Shown in pieces: positions 49,105-60,031 of a stretch of 64,000 nt of DNA (position 1 is its first letter; every line of letters starts with the position of its first letter). The notes beneath the pieces were generated by a model that ran no database searches, was not told the origin of the DNA, and was given only the letters and a program-made list of their open reading frames with translations. The translations under genes and the position numbers were made by a program. Source of the DNA: Sweltsa coloradensis (lineage: Eukaryota; Arthropoda; Insecta; Plecoptera; Chloroperlidae); NCBI GenBank assembly GCA_024449915.1, contig JAMZAV010000160.1, positions 310,001-374,000 of the forward strand, read 5' to 3'.

Positions 49105-49172
49105 ACCGGATCAATACCTCGGTCTCGCTCTAGAACCCCGAGAGTTGGGTTGGCCCACCACATTGATCCGGT
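49105..49172. other. Stable hairpin with 11-bp perfect stem
   Basis: accggatcaat (49105-49115) pairs perfectly with attgatccggt (49162-49172). Inside, ctcgg pairs with ccgag, giving a two-part stem around a short loop. The function is unknown; it could be a transposon end or a structured RNA element. Confidence 0.7.
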
Positions 49173-52100
49173 GTACTATTAGTGGAACAGAATAACTTGG
49201 CCGCTCTTGGCACAATATGCACTCTTTTGGCACTTTAAAGTGACAGAAAAAGTGCGTTTTACGAAAATATTGTTAAATTAGATTTTTCCGATTTTTTTAA
49301 AGTACGATATGTCTGATTTGATCGAGTTTGAATTTCCTCTGTGATCTCGATTTTGTGAAGTGGTGTTACTAGTGTTCGATATAATCTTGTGGGTTCCGAT
49401 TCCGTGTTTATCTTTGGATATCTGCCCCTCTCTCTCCCTCTCGGCTGGGTGCATCTGCACTCCACTGCACTGCGTTGATTGCTTTCCATGCAGTACACGC
49501 TACGCCACTTCGATTTCAATGAGAGCTGCCGCGACCGGGAAGAAAGAAAACCTCACCATTCTTTGCGGGACGGATTGAAACGTTTCGTTTATATTCTTGA
49601 ATTATTCGTAATCGTGTAAAACGGGTAACCAAGGTGTACTTTGTTCAAACGTGAAGCGATGGTTCAACATAAAATCAAACGCGGAAAATAATACAAATAA
49701 GTGACGTAAGTGACGAAAGGATAATAGTTGGCCGTTCATACTCTATTGTATCTATCTCCTGAAAAGCTTTCAAAGTCACAACTTGGAACTGTCGCTAAAC
49801 CTGTGGCTTATTATCGATCTCGGAATGTTTGCGTTTTACCTCGTAGGCCTGAGTTCAATCATTTAAATGCTCGACATTTTAATAATCCAAGTACCCCATC
49901 GTTGCATTTTAATTAACTAATTGATTGCGTCGAGGTTTAATTAACCAAGCTGGTTGGTGGCGGCATCCGAGGAATGCTAAGTGCATCCTCGGGTGCAACG
50001 TGAATTGATCACAATTAAGCTTTATTTAATTATACTTCGTTTGAAGTTTGCAGCGATTGAACAACCCGCCCCTCTCTGGATTATTACATCAATAAGCTTG
50101 AGTGGTTTTGAGGGTTGTGATAAAACAATATAATTATTATTGTGAGGCTTTTGTGCGATGAAAACACCACGTTTGTACTTGCGTACTCTTTGTGGATCAC
50201 CGCCTTTATGACAGTGCACACAAAAACAACAATGTAGACAAAATGGAATATTTTCGTTTCTGGCGTTCCAAAATATGTATTCAAAAGTATTCCTAGTTGT
50301 TGAGTAAGAATATCGGCTCTAGTTTCTTTGAGGAGACCAAACCTATTTTTTAATAATTTTTGGGAGATGCATAGTCTATCCACTTAATTGCGACTTTTAT
50401 AAAAACATATTTATGAAACGTTTTCGTAAAGTGTACGATTTGATTTGCTTACGCTAATCCGTGTCCAGGGCAAGTTATTTTGGACCGCGTATCTCTCGCG
50501 TTCTACAATTATTTGCGTTTGTTGGGTCAATGTTATCCGCGGGTAAGTGAAAGCATTAATTGAACTCAGCCATAGACATAATATAGGCCTATACTGTTTG
50601 CGAAAATATGCGGACATTATTTTTTTAAGTCTCAATTATTTAAGTATGCATGCATCAACTAAATATATAGGTATAACATAATTTTGGTCTTCTCGAGATA
50701 ACTGGATGTCTTTCTCCATAACCACTGGTTAAATACATTTTGGAAAAGCTTTTTTCGTGCCCGAACAGTTTTATGTAGGATTCGAACTTCGAACCCCTTT
50801 CTTTTGGATTGGAAACCCCGCGGACCTATTAACAGCGTATTGTGTAACTGTACCTTATTGTTAACCAAGTAAATAATGTTTTTACCGCTTTTTAACAGTT
50901 GTCTGTGTAGTCTAGTAACTAGGGCGCCTACAGATTCCAGGACTCTGCGTATATCCCATGCTGTAGTCCAGGAACAAAGAGAACTTTACCAAACAAATTC
51001 ATCCTCTCTTTTTATCATTATTCTCGCATCGAACATAAAAACCAACTCGCTCAGGTCGATAATTTCTATTTTCGAATACAGCTACTGTGATCAACGAGCG
51101 AGCTTACGCAAGGATGCAGCCGAGCTTTTGACGAACTTTTAATGGCGAAACTTTCTAGCTTCCTGTATAGTGTATACTACTTGCTAGGGTTGTATTTTCG
51201 TTCTAGGTTTCTCATCTCATCTCTATAATGTTCGCTGTACTGAGTCTTGTAAAATCCGAGCGTAATAGTTTCTATGCGATATGTACGAGGGGCAAATTGC
51301 AGCATTGGCATTTCCACAGACTTGCCTATTTCTAAGGTAGACATATTCGCGCTGGTTCCAACAGCATGAGTATCGCAGTAGATGCCCGGGCCCCGGCTGA
51401 GATGGACTCTTTTCATTTCTGGATTGATTTCCATATTTCCATGCGATATTAAGTGCTACTGATAGTAAAATTGCGTATATATTGTGTCAAAACAATGGGC
51501 TCTGAGAAATCAAGCGATTACAAAATTTTATGTAATAGCTTCAAATTATTGTAGGGCATGGATCAAAGCTACTGAGATTTGGACGGTTGTCACGCCTTCT
51601 ATGATCAAGATCTTACATCTCTTACAGTTGAAACTGCAATCAACGAATGTGCGCATGCTCAGTACCATAAGCAGCAACTGCGACCATGTGACTGACTGCA
51701 GTTTATCCAGTATCAGTATTGTCGCCGGCTGAAGTTTGGAGTTGGTAGAAGTATAGTAGCAAAAATCAATAGCCTTCGTTTTTGTCCCGTCAACACGATG
51801 CTTGGGTTATCGCTGGCATTACTATTTCAATTTCAATACGAGTCGTCAAACTCCCTCTCCGACCCGTAACACTGCATTTCTAAATCTCGCTACTTGAAAA
51901 CTCAGCAGGGACGCGATTACATCACGTTGCATGCATTAGGTGTATGAAATCCAAGGATCATAGAAATATCACGCCTCGATAATTTTATGGATTTTCGTTC
52001 TTTCGTCGGCAATTCGACGAAAAACAAATCGTATTCAAAAAAACTCATAACTGATTTACAGTGGACACAACCCTGTTTTCGGCGACATCATCAGTGTGTG

Positions 52101-52504
52101 AACAATGGCCAACCAGAGACCGACCGTGGGTTCGAATCTCGCTTAATGTAGGCCTCCCTTCTTTCGTTAGCGTGGAACAGCATCTAAACGCTAATACCTG
52201 TGTATGCAGAAACTTCACCCTCGCTATATTTAGCCTGGTGTTTGGTCGCAGTAAAGACTAGACGTGACCTTAGCGACCTCTCGACACTCAGGCTAACAAA
52301 AGAAATACGCACGCACATCCACCCCTCACTTCGCGGAGGGTGCTTTACTTGGTTCATTAGTCGCCCCCCCCCCACTCTCAACCGGTGCCTGTTTCGCGTT
52401 TTCAAATTGACGAGTGTATAATGTTTTTGTATTTTCTAAAATATGTGTTGTAGTTTGTCTGATGAGGATTTGCTTGTTCACTACACTATGGCACCTGAGA
52501 CTAC
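49173..52504. other. No gene recognised (intronic); SINE trace
   Basis: Short open frames only. A B-box-like gtgggttcgaatctcgc lies at 52127-52143 with a weak upstream A box (atggccaaccaga), a possible tRNA-derived remnant. C10 run at 52364-52373. Confidence 0.4.
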
Positions 52505-52830
52505 CAGTCTTGGGGAGGAATGCGTTCCTTTTCTTACATCAGGAACTTGGAACGAATTAAATGTTCCTTTATAAGTTTCTTTCGCCGTCGTAATCCCGTC
52601 AACTTCCTGTACCTGAGAATCCTACCAAGGATATCTCTGTGTTGAAAGAAAAATATTATGGGTTAATTCCTTCCCGATCATAAGAAAACTATTAATTAGT
52701 TAGTGCAATACACGTATCCCGTCGAGTAGTGGAAAGGGTGGCCTTATTATTTAAATCAGTAATTTTAAAAGGAACTAGGTGAAGTTCCTTTTGTTTGAAA
52801 TGGAACGGGAACTTGGATCAGTTCCTTTTT
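52505..52830. repeat. Dispersed repeat, partner of 30625-30985
   Basis: Shares atgcgttcctttt, ggaacttggaacgaatta and gttcctttataagtt-like blocks with 30625-30985. The right part contains additional gttcctttt words not seen in the partner. Confidence 0.6.
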
Positions 52831-53216
52831 AAGCAGAAGTAACTTAACTTTTAATGTTTTTTTTTCTGGGGGGGGGGGCGGCAAACGGTGTTGAATCACG
52901 TTTGACTTTTACCAACGGCTACAGCCGATGAGGTAATAAGACTTTTCAGCAACTGACGTATTAAACGTAAAAAAACTCATGTTTTTTCCGTGCCAGATGT
53001 GGGTGTTTTTAAAACAAGTAAACCAACGGCACCATGATCTTTAAACAAACGCCAGTAGATATACCAGCTCTGAACTACTGTTCATGAATTACCAAAAATG
53101 GTTCAGTTTTATCTCTCCAAAACTAATTCGGCGAGCTCGGGGGGGGGGGGGGGGCAATATCCCTTGTTGCGTGGGTGAGATGAGATGATGTCACGCATGA
53201 ACGACTTGAAAAGTGT

Positions 53217-53385
53217 GGCTCGTTTAGCGTGATGGCTTCCAATGCAGAAGGTCCAGGGTCCGATTCCCGTTAAAGGCAGAAGTTTTTTTAAACTTCTGAT
53301 CAGTTCTTGGCTTTGGACTTTGTAAATGGTGACTTTAGAGTTTGGAGCCGACCTAGCAACGAGGCACATAATAAATAAAAAGGTT
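53217..53385 (+). repeat. tRNA-derived SINE with A-rich tail
   Basis: A box tagcgtgatggc (53225-53236) and B box gggtccgattccc (53256-53268) are followed by a body and the tail cctagcaacgaggcac with aataaataaaaa. The same head (gatg..gcttcca, gcagaaggtcc) and the caacgaggcac tail recur at 59003-59150, so this is a true family with a tRNA-like head, body and A-rich end. Confidence 0.7.
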
Positions 53386-53495
53386 GTTCCGAATCAGCCT
53401 TATTGATTCTGGTGGAATCGCGGGTGGAATCGTGTCCAGCTTGATTGATCGGTGTTTCCTACTTAAATATGTCGGTCTATACTGTATAGATGGTC

Positions 53496-53640
53496 ATTAT
53501 TCGCTTCGCTCGTCGATGGTGTCGGCGCCTACAGGGTTGGCTTGGCTTGGTCAGCTTTAAAAATGTTATGTCCCCCACTGAAAATCAGTTCTGTGACTGA
53601 GTGGGTAGACTCTAAATACGAATTTATATTGTCTTTTATT
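53496..53640 (+). repeat. Dispersed repeat shared with 14388-14505
   Basis: Same order of blocks as 14388-14505, with small indels (an extra cttgg after ggcttgg and about 20 extra bases in the middle). The open frame at 53542-53952 starts inside this repeat and is therefore probably not a gene. Confidence 0.7.
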
Positions 53641-55295
53641 TCTTGGTTAACTGAAAGACAATACCCTACAATTAGTCAAGGTGAAACCAGTATGCAATCA
53701 GATATGCTATATAAGTATGACGTATTTTTCTTCTTCTCGGAAACTCGGTTTGACAAACTTCCAAGAAACGAGTTATTTTTTCCTTGTCTAGATAATGTTA
53801 TTTTTGTTGGTTGGTTTGATGTTACAAAATATCGGAAGAGGCACGTTGTTTACGATTTACGTGCTCTCTTCTATACTATTTCTTTATCAGAATTACTGTT
53901 TGAGCCCCTGGATGGATTGAGAGCTTATTTTCATTGTGGTGTGTGGTGTTGATTTCGCGGAACAATCCAACCCGAGATTACGCGACTTCGATCCAACCTC
54001 TAGTCTCACCATTCACGAGAGATTTTCTTCTATGATGGCTTTACTCACTAATGTACACTACAATCTCCTCGAAAGAAAGCAGATGTGACGTGACAACACA
54101 ACATATAGTTTCATTATAGACTTTGCGTTATAGAAATAGAGATAGCTTTCTCGCCGTTTTGTTTATCTACGATTAGTAAAAAAAATCTATTTTCACGTTT
54201 TCTATCATCATTCTAGCATGTCTATACAAAAGATCTGTCTAAACATTTAAATGTTATCTTGATTTATCGGTTTTTTAAATATAAATTTATTGTTAAATCA
54301 AAACTTCATTTTAATACAGACATTAATTTTGAGATACTTCAATTCAATGTATTAGCAATATTTCCTTGGCTGATGGTGAATGAAGGTACAACGAACATGT
54401 ACCATTGTGCGATACAGATTACACACAAAGACACCGTATTTCAAAGATGCCAGGAATTACCTACAAGCAAAAGGGAATATAAAAGCGTTTTCAGAGATAC
54501 AATAGATAATTCCAGCTCTCAGTCTGATATAGTATTAAATTGCGCCCACTTCCAAGACAAAGAGATAAAAGAGTTTTGTCTCCTAGCCCTTCGAGTGAAC
54601 GTCATATTACAAAATTATTGGTGCTTCCCTAACCTCATTGCAGTAATTTCCAACAGAAATGGCACAACGCTAGCACGCTGCCTCATGCATTCCTTACCAA
54701 ATTCTCGTCAGATGGCAAGACAGGCTTACAACACGACAGAAAAAAGTAATACTTTTCTATTAACGAGATAATTCAGGAACAATTACAGCTTGTTAAACCT
54801 GGAACCGAGTTTGCGATCATTCGTAAAAAGACATAACCCCTTAAAGCTAGCTAAATTTACTATCAATAAAAGCAATTTCGTTTGTAGACCTTGCGGAGAA
54901 CATGGCAGTATTGATTTTTAGTCATTATTGGCTAGGTAATATCATGTTGAACGTTACGCCAACCACTTACTTTACCGACGATCTAGTTTAAGACCCAATT
55001 ATACCCTGTTCAGATTGCAATTATAACTTTAGTTAACTCCTTAAATGTAGTTAGTGAATGAAACTCAATTAGCCTATCAACTACAGTTAGCACTTAGCAG
55101 GTAACTAGTAAAGTTACATTCCTGAAACTCGCTTAACATTTTACTTAATCAAATCCAAATTCATCGCCTTGTAATCGGTTTGCTTCTGGTGCTGCTGGTC
55201 CTCCGAGTAGCACAATATCACTATTTTTTAAACTATCAATATCACCGAAAGGTGTAAATTCTCTGCAATCTAAATTAAAACAGATGCCATAGAGA
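53641..55295. other. No recognised gene; contains an unexplained 170-codon open frame
   Basis: The forward frame at 54259-54771 (170 codons plus stop) is longer than most chance frames here. Its composition is mixed and not repetitive, but I recognise no domain, membrane segment or signal peptide. It lacks flanking splice sites that I can support. I leave it unannotated as a gene. Confidence 0.4.
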
Positions 55296-55763
55296 CAGGA
55301 GCGCCGGGTGTTCTGAATTCCGAGGGGTGCTGAAATATCACACCAACATTTCGAAGGATGCCCGTCAGTGATTTTCTAAAACGTTTTTGCTGCATTTTTT
55401 TGTGCAAGTTTACTGTTATATCAGTAATGAAATTAGATTAGCCTTCGTAATTGTCATGATTTCGGTATATTTTATTCAGTGGCGGATTGCCCTGATTTAT
55501 GGAATTCATTTTCAAGATTTTCACATAATTGGATGACAAGTATTGGGGGGGGGGTCCGAGTTTGGTTTTACAAAACCAGGATATGTATGAAAGTTCCGGC
55601 CGTTAGTGCCCTTATCGCCGAAGAGAAAGTTTGAATTTACAACTTTAGATGCCATAAAAAAAGTAAAAAATCGAAAATGGCACAATAGGTGATGATTGTT
55701 ATTCGCAAAACTAAGAAAGAGCCACAGGACAATTTCGATGATTGAGTCACAATCCGATTTACC

Positions 55764-55948
55764 ACTAGGGAAACGCCAAAGTCGTTGTTAAACGAGTGAG
55801 AGAGCCATGTGTTGAGTACACGGGAACATAACATCCCCTTTCCTCCCCTATACCTAAGGCTGGATCAAGTCCAGTATGGGGAATGATACCGGGTACTCAA
55901 CACATGGCTCACTCACTCGTTTAACAACGACTTTGGCGTTTCCCTAGT
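55764..55948. repeat. 56-bp inverted repeat, head-to-head element ends
   Basis: Arms 55764-55819 and 55893-55948 are near-perfect reverse complements separated by 73 bases. Each arm carries an outward-facing tttccctag terminus preceded by aacg...cgtt, resembling the 3' ends of the Helentron-like copies. Two such ends meeting head to head suggest inverted insertion or a palindromic derivative. Confidence 0.8.
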
Positions 55949-56044
55949 TATTTAAATTGAACATTTAAAATGTGAATCATGTTCAAAACGTATTAGCGTG
56001 AAACATTAACAAATTTCCAAGATAAAACAAAATCACCTAATTTT

Positions 56045-56806
56045 TAAGCGAGCGAAGCGAGCGTTTCCATTTGACTCTGCCGGAAAAATTAGTCACTGTT
56101 TTTTTTGTTTTTTTTTGTTTGTTCGTTTGTTTGTTTTTTTTTTGTTTGTATGTCTCGCCATAACGTTCGAACGGAGGCTCGGATCGAGTTGAAATTTTGA
56201 CCATCCGCAAGCTTCGTTCTCGATTGAATGCCATTAGTTTTGTGGCAAAATCGTTCAAAAAGTTAAAAAGTTACATTAAAGTTAATCGAAAGTTTTTTTT
56301 CTAACTAAACGGCGACAAAATCTGAGATAGCCAAATCATTTAGAATGTCCGTCCGGTCACGAATATGTTAATTTTATTTTGATCCGATAAGTAGTGTAGA
56401 TGGAAATTACATTATAACAAAAGTAACGTTGCCATGGCAACGTAAAGACGCGCGAAGTTTCTAATGCACTGCCACCTAGAAGTAATCAAAATACTTTCGA
56501 GGAAGCAGTCTTTTATTTGTCAACAAAGAGTTCAAATAGTTTTCCCAAGGAGTCAAGGTCCTCTAGATGGCGGTGGATTTCATCCACAAATGACATAATA
56601 TAAGCTATATGTACGTCATTGTCCACAAAGTAAAGGTTTACTTACACACGGGTTTACCCAAATACCTTGGCAATAATAAATAATATTGAAAACATGGCCC
56701 TGTGGACAGCGAACGTCGCAAATTTTAAAATTTAAAAAAATGTGCAATGTGGGTCTAGCTATAGCACGTGCTCGCTTATCAACGCGTCCAACTGAGCGTT
56801 TCCTAG
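56045..56806 (+). mobile_element. Helentron-like non-autonomous element, copy H6
   Basis: The 5' taagcgagc (56045-56053) is matched by the inverted gctcgctta (56770-56778). The 3' hairpin AACGC (56781-56785) and GCGTT (56796-56800) is perfect, followed by tcctag ending at 56806 and T. T-rich microsatellite-like sequence at 56099-56148. No protein encoded. Confidence 0.7.
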
Positions 56807-56862
56807 TTATTTCCCATTTAACACCCCTCAAAAATAATATGCGGGTGTAAAAATAAAAAAAA

Positions 56863-56940
56863 GACCGATCCAACGGGTATCGAACCCCAACCCTCCGTGC
56901 GGTAGACTAAATGCTTACCATTAGGCTATGCGAGCCACGT
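56863..56940 (-). repeat. tRNA-like sequence, probably a SINE head
   Basis: Read in reverse, tagcctaatggtaagc (A box) precedes ggggttcgatacccg (B box and T arm) at normal tRNA spacing. The T arm closes well. The acceptor strands flanking it do not pair and the anticodon stem is poor, so a functional tRNA is unlikely; a tRNA-derived element or pseudogene fits better. Confidence 0.6.
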
Positions 56941-56989
56941 AGATAACATCCCGCTAGCTGCTACTAAACAAATGGCATCGATATTTTTA

Positions 56990-57207
56990 AAAATTACATT
57001 TTTATTTATTGTAGGATTAAATCGCAATGGATCTAGCTGATTTTGTTAACAGTTCTCAGTAAACTCATACCGGATGTCTGTTTAAAATTTCAGGGCAATC
57101 TGTTTAGCGGTTCGGCTGATTTTCGACGTACAGATAGACAGACAGAATCACAGAATAAGAGCCGTTTGAGTTGAATGGAGACACTCAGTCGCTCCGCTCC
57201 CTCGTTT
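56990..57207 (-). mobile_element. Reverse 5' part of a Helentron-like element
   Basis: In reverse orientation the right end reads gggagcggagcgactgagtg then ctccattcaactc, matching the 5' region of copy H6 (gcgagcgtttccatttgactc). The segment includes atctgtttagcggttcggct, related to the gtttagccggaatcgtg phrase of other copies. The 3' end is not identified. Confidence 0.5.
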
Positions 57208-57407
57208 AATCAGACTTGAAAGATTTATCAAAAATAACTCTAACCTCTAAACTAACTTATCTGTGAACATTTTTGTAAATGTAGATAGCTCAAAACTTTG
57301 TTATTGTATAGACTATAAACCATTTTTTTTTAATTGCACCCCTTCAATCAATCCAAGGGGTGCTTCAGCCCCTGAGCACCCACGGAGTCGGCGTTCCTGC
57401 ATAGAGA

Positions 57408-59002
57408 GGTGTTTTAAAAACTCGATAGGTAAATAAAAGAGAGTCGCAACCCGAAATTTCGTGTTCAGGTTCGGTCCAACATATACGGGTTCTGATTTGG
57501 GATCGAAGTTACATCTTGAAGTATCCTTGGTCTGTTGCGTCGTGTCAATGACGGGCCACTGTTTGACGATTCGCCTCCCATGCTGGTCAGACAGAGGAAG
57601 CCTCAAGCCACCAACATGGGTGGCGAAACGTCGACGCAACTCCAATGAAGTCAGATTTACTTTTAGCTGTTCAGCAGGCATTAGAAAGACGTAATCAAAG
57701 CACCAATAATTAATGAAAACCCCGGAAAGTGAAACCGACTAAGTAACGAACTAATGCTAATAGTCTGGTGTGTGTGGGTTCGAGCCCCATCGAGGTCAGA
57801 TGGCCAGCAAACTCGGGTCCAGTGCGCTCTGAGATCTCTCACGAGCACAACAATGGTACATTATTTCTTCCACTAGAAACCCCACAAGGTTTTATTTTAG
57901 CACGAGTTCTAATCTAGGCTGGTTTAAACGAAAACAATGGATGGGGCAAGTATTGCTCGTTAAAAGCTATTTCCGAATAGGATTTGCTGAAATAGCAGTC
58001 GTTAATTTCCTAAGTAGTTTTCGTGTTTGATGGAGCACGTTCAATTTGTCAAATAAAAAAATGGGTGACGTATTTTAGGCTTGATTTAAATAAAGCCTTC
58101 GATTGTTAATGCGAGTTTCAGTTTGGATTTCCCGATGAGAGGAAGTTGTAATTCATTCGATTTACGATTTGGATATTAATAGTTCTCCCTTCCGTTCTGT
58201 GCATCCGCGTACAGCGAGCACTAACTATGACCACTAGGTATCTAATACACCTGCTTGCTGTACAGTTGTTTCTTGTGATACAGCAGCAGTAGGCTACTCT
58301 CAGTTTGTTGACGTTTGGGCTTGTTATGAAACTGCACTCAAGTACCGGATGTGTCGCCATCAATGAATCAAACTTATTGGGCAATACCCCTCGTGAATGT
58401 TTTACAAATATCACTCCCTGCCTACTCAATTTCATCACGGCAATTGATTTCCATTGTCACGTTCAGCCTTATCAAGTTTTGCAACAATATGATTAGCCTG
58501 CATAACAAACAATCGATTTTGATTGTCAATCCAAGTCCTAAGATAACGTTGAGTTGATCCCTACAGAACGGTAGTGCTTGCTGGTGCGGGTCTTTCCGGC
58601 GGTGTCTATAGCTCACAATCACAGATCAGGAAGGAAGTTCACTTTTCTACAGGAAGTTGGTGTTATCTTAAAGGAAGCTTGTGGAATGCCTTGTCTAGGC
58701 ATCGATCAGCCGCTGGGGCAATGGCTATTGTTGACGTCTACTGTCACTTATCAACCTACTGTTTGAATTAATGAGAGGCGAGGGGGGGGGGGTGTGTGAA
58801 CATGTTTTCTGGTTATTCTGTATACACTTACTTTCATTATACCGTCTTGGAGTCACTAATCAGTATCTCTAGTATTAATTACAATGATTTGTACCTTTAC
58901 ATGTTTGCATATATTATAGTCATTGGGAATGTCAGTATCACTACGATCAATGTGTGTTCTAGTAGTTCATTAACTATTTAAAAAAGTAGATTGTGTGCCT
59001 GT
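57408..59002. other. No gene recognised; possible Penelope-like ribozyme trace
   Basis: At 57608-57632, gccacc and ggtggc form a perfect 6-bp stem immediately followed by cgaaacgtc, as in the stem II/core of hammerhead ribozymes found in Penelope-like retroelements. The expected CTGANGA core before the stem is not intact. A B-box-like gtgggttcgagcccc lies at 57776-57790. G11 run at 58782-58792. Confidence 0.4.
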
Positions 59003-59150
59003 TTGGCCTTGTGATGTCGATGCTTCCAGTTCAGAAGGTCCTGGGTTGATTTAACAGCTGAGGGCATATGTTTTTCAACTTCCCTATTAAGCCTATTAAT
59101 AGGATGGTGGCTTTGAAACGATCAACACAACGAGGCACGCAGTAGCGTGT
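59003..59150 (+). repeat. tRNA-derived SINE copy related to 53217-53385
   Basis: Shares gatg..gatgcttcca, cagaaggtcctgggt and the acaacgaggcac tail region with 53217-53385. The B box is degenerate (gggttgatttaac). Confidence 0.55.
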
Positions 59151-59629
59151 AGCGCAACTCGCAGTTGGACTCGGACATAGTGGAAATAAAATGTATTAGA
59201 GCTGAACACCCGGTACGTAGCTCAACGCCTGCCTGCATACCCATTTCCGACCACCAATCATCCATATTTCATGTCATCAATTTGGTAGATATGTGAACAT
59301 ACCATTGTAGGCCACAAGTCATTCGTAATAATTGATAAACCGTCATGATCCGCAAAGAACAACGAGCGACCTATCAGAACTTATTTTGGTTTATGCTACA
59401 AAGCGCGTTTGTGTTAATTGTTACTAGGGCTTTGAGAAATTAATTTATTGGCGCATTCCGTTTCCTAACTCCAGTATACCTAGTTGGACACCTGAAGAGG
59501 GACGTGCATTGTACCCTGGGCAGGTTCCAAACTCTTGTGAGCTGTTTCTTAGGGTTTACTACACAGCTGTTGTTTTGTTTTGTACTAGAGAATTGAGTGT
59601 CGGGTCAGCCACCCATATCTGGAATCTAG

Positions 59630-59890
59630 ACTTTCAGTGTGCATACTAGTCAGGAAAATCAGGGAAATTCTTTATGGGATTTCTTTATTACCCCCCACGC
59701 CCCCACCCCCCAAAAAATCTCTTAAACTCATAAGTCAAATGTATAACATAAATTTTTCCGTAGATTCGATTAATGTACCACTACTAGGCCTACCAATCAG
59801 TATATTATTTTCCTAATCAGCCAAATTTATAACCTGGAAAAATACTGTTTTAACGAAATTTAGGGAATTTGGCAACCTAGAATAAGTAGA
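59630..59890. repeat. Dispersed repeat, partner of 43740-44130
   Basis: Contains actagtcaggaaaatcaggg on the left and cagccaaatttataacctgg and aacctagaataagtag on the right, in the same order as 43740-44130, but without that copy's minisatellite. TAGGCCTA at 59785-59792. Confidence 0.65.
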
Positions 59891-60031
59891 CACCCTGACC
59901 TGACCTTGTATTTACGTTTCCGTGCAGTGTATTATTAGCAATGTATGCAATATAATGCAAAATTGTTCTAATAGGTTGTAAACTTATAATTGTGCTCTGC
60001 TCGTCAATAAATCTTCTTATTGCATCTAAAA

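Larger units (their letters stand above)
55296..57399. mobile_element. Composite hAT-type insertion, 2.1 kb, with nested elements
   Basis: The left end caggagcgccgggtg and, in reverse, the right end caggaacgccgactccg form an imperfect terminal inverted repeat. The octamer catagaga is duplicated on both sides (55288-55295 and 57400-57407). Subterminal aggggtgct words lie near both ends. The interior has a second hAT-like terminus (cagtggcggattgcc at 55484), a head-to-head palindrome (55764-55948), a Helentron-like copy (56045-56806), a tRNA-like head (56863-56940) and another element end (near 57205). No transposase is present. Confidence 0.82.

Noticed and set aside
53542..53952. 136-codon forward open frame
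   Set aside because: It begins within a dispersed repeat shared with 14388-14505 and matches nothing recognisable.
55337..55385. Second G-beta exon candidate at gaaggatgcccgtcag
   Set aside because: Reads Asp-Ala-Arg-Gln and then a stop, lies inside a hAT element and lacks the expected following residues.
56863..56940. Functional tRNA gene
   Set aside because: Good A and B boxes and T arm, but the acceptor and anticodon stems do not pair.
57313..57681. 122-codon reverse open frame starting MPAEQLK
   Set aside because: It spans the right boundary of the composite hAT element at 57399, so it joins two unrelated sequences.
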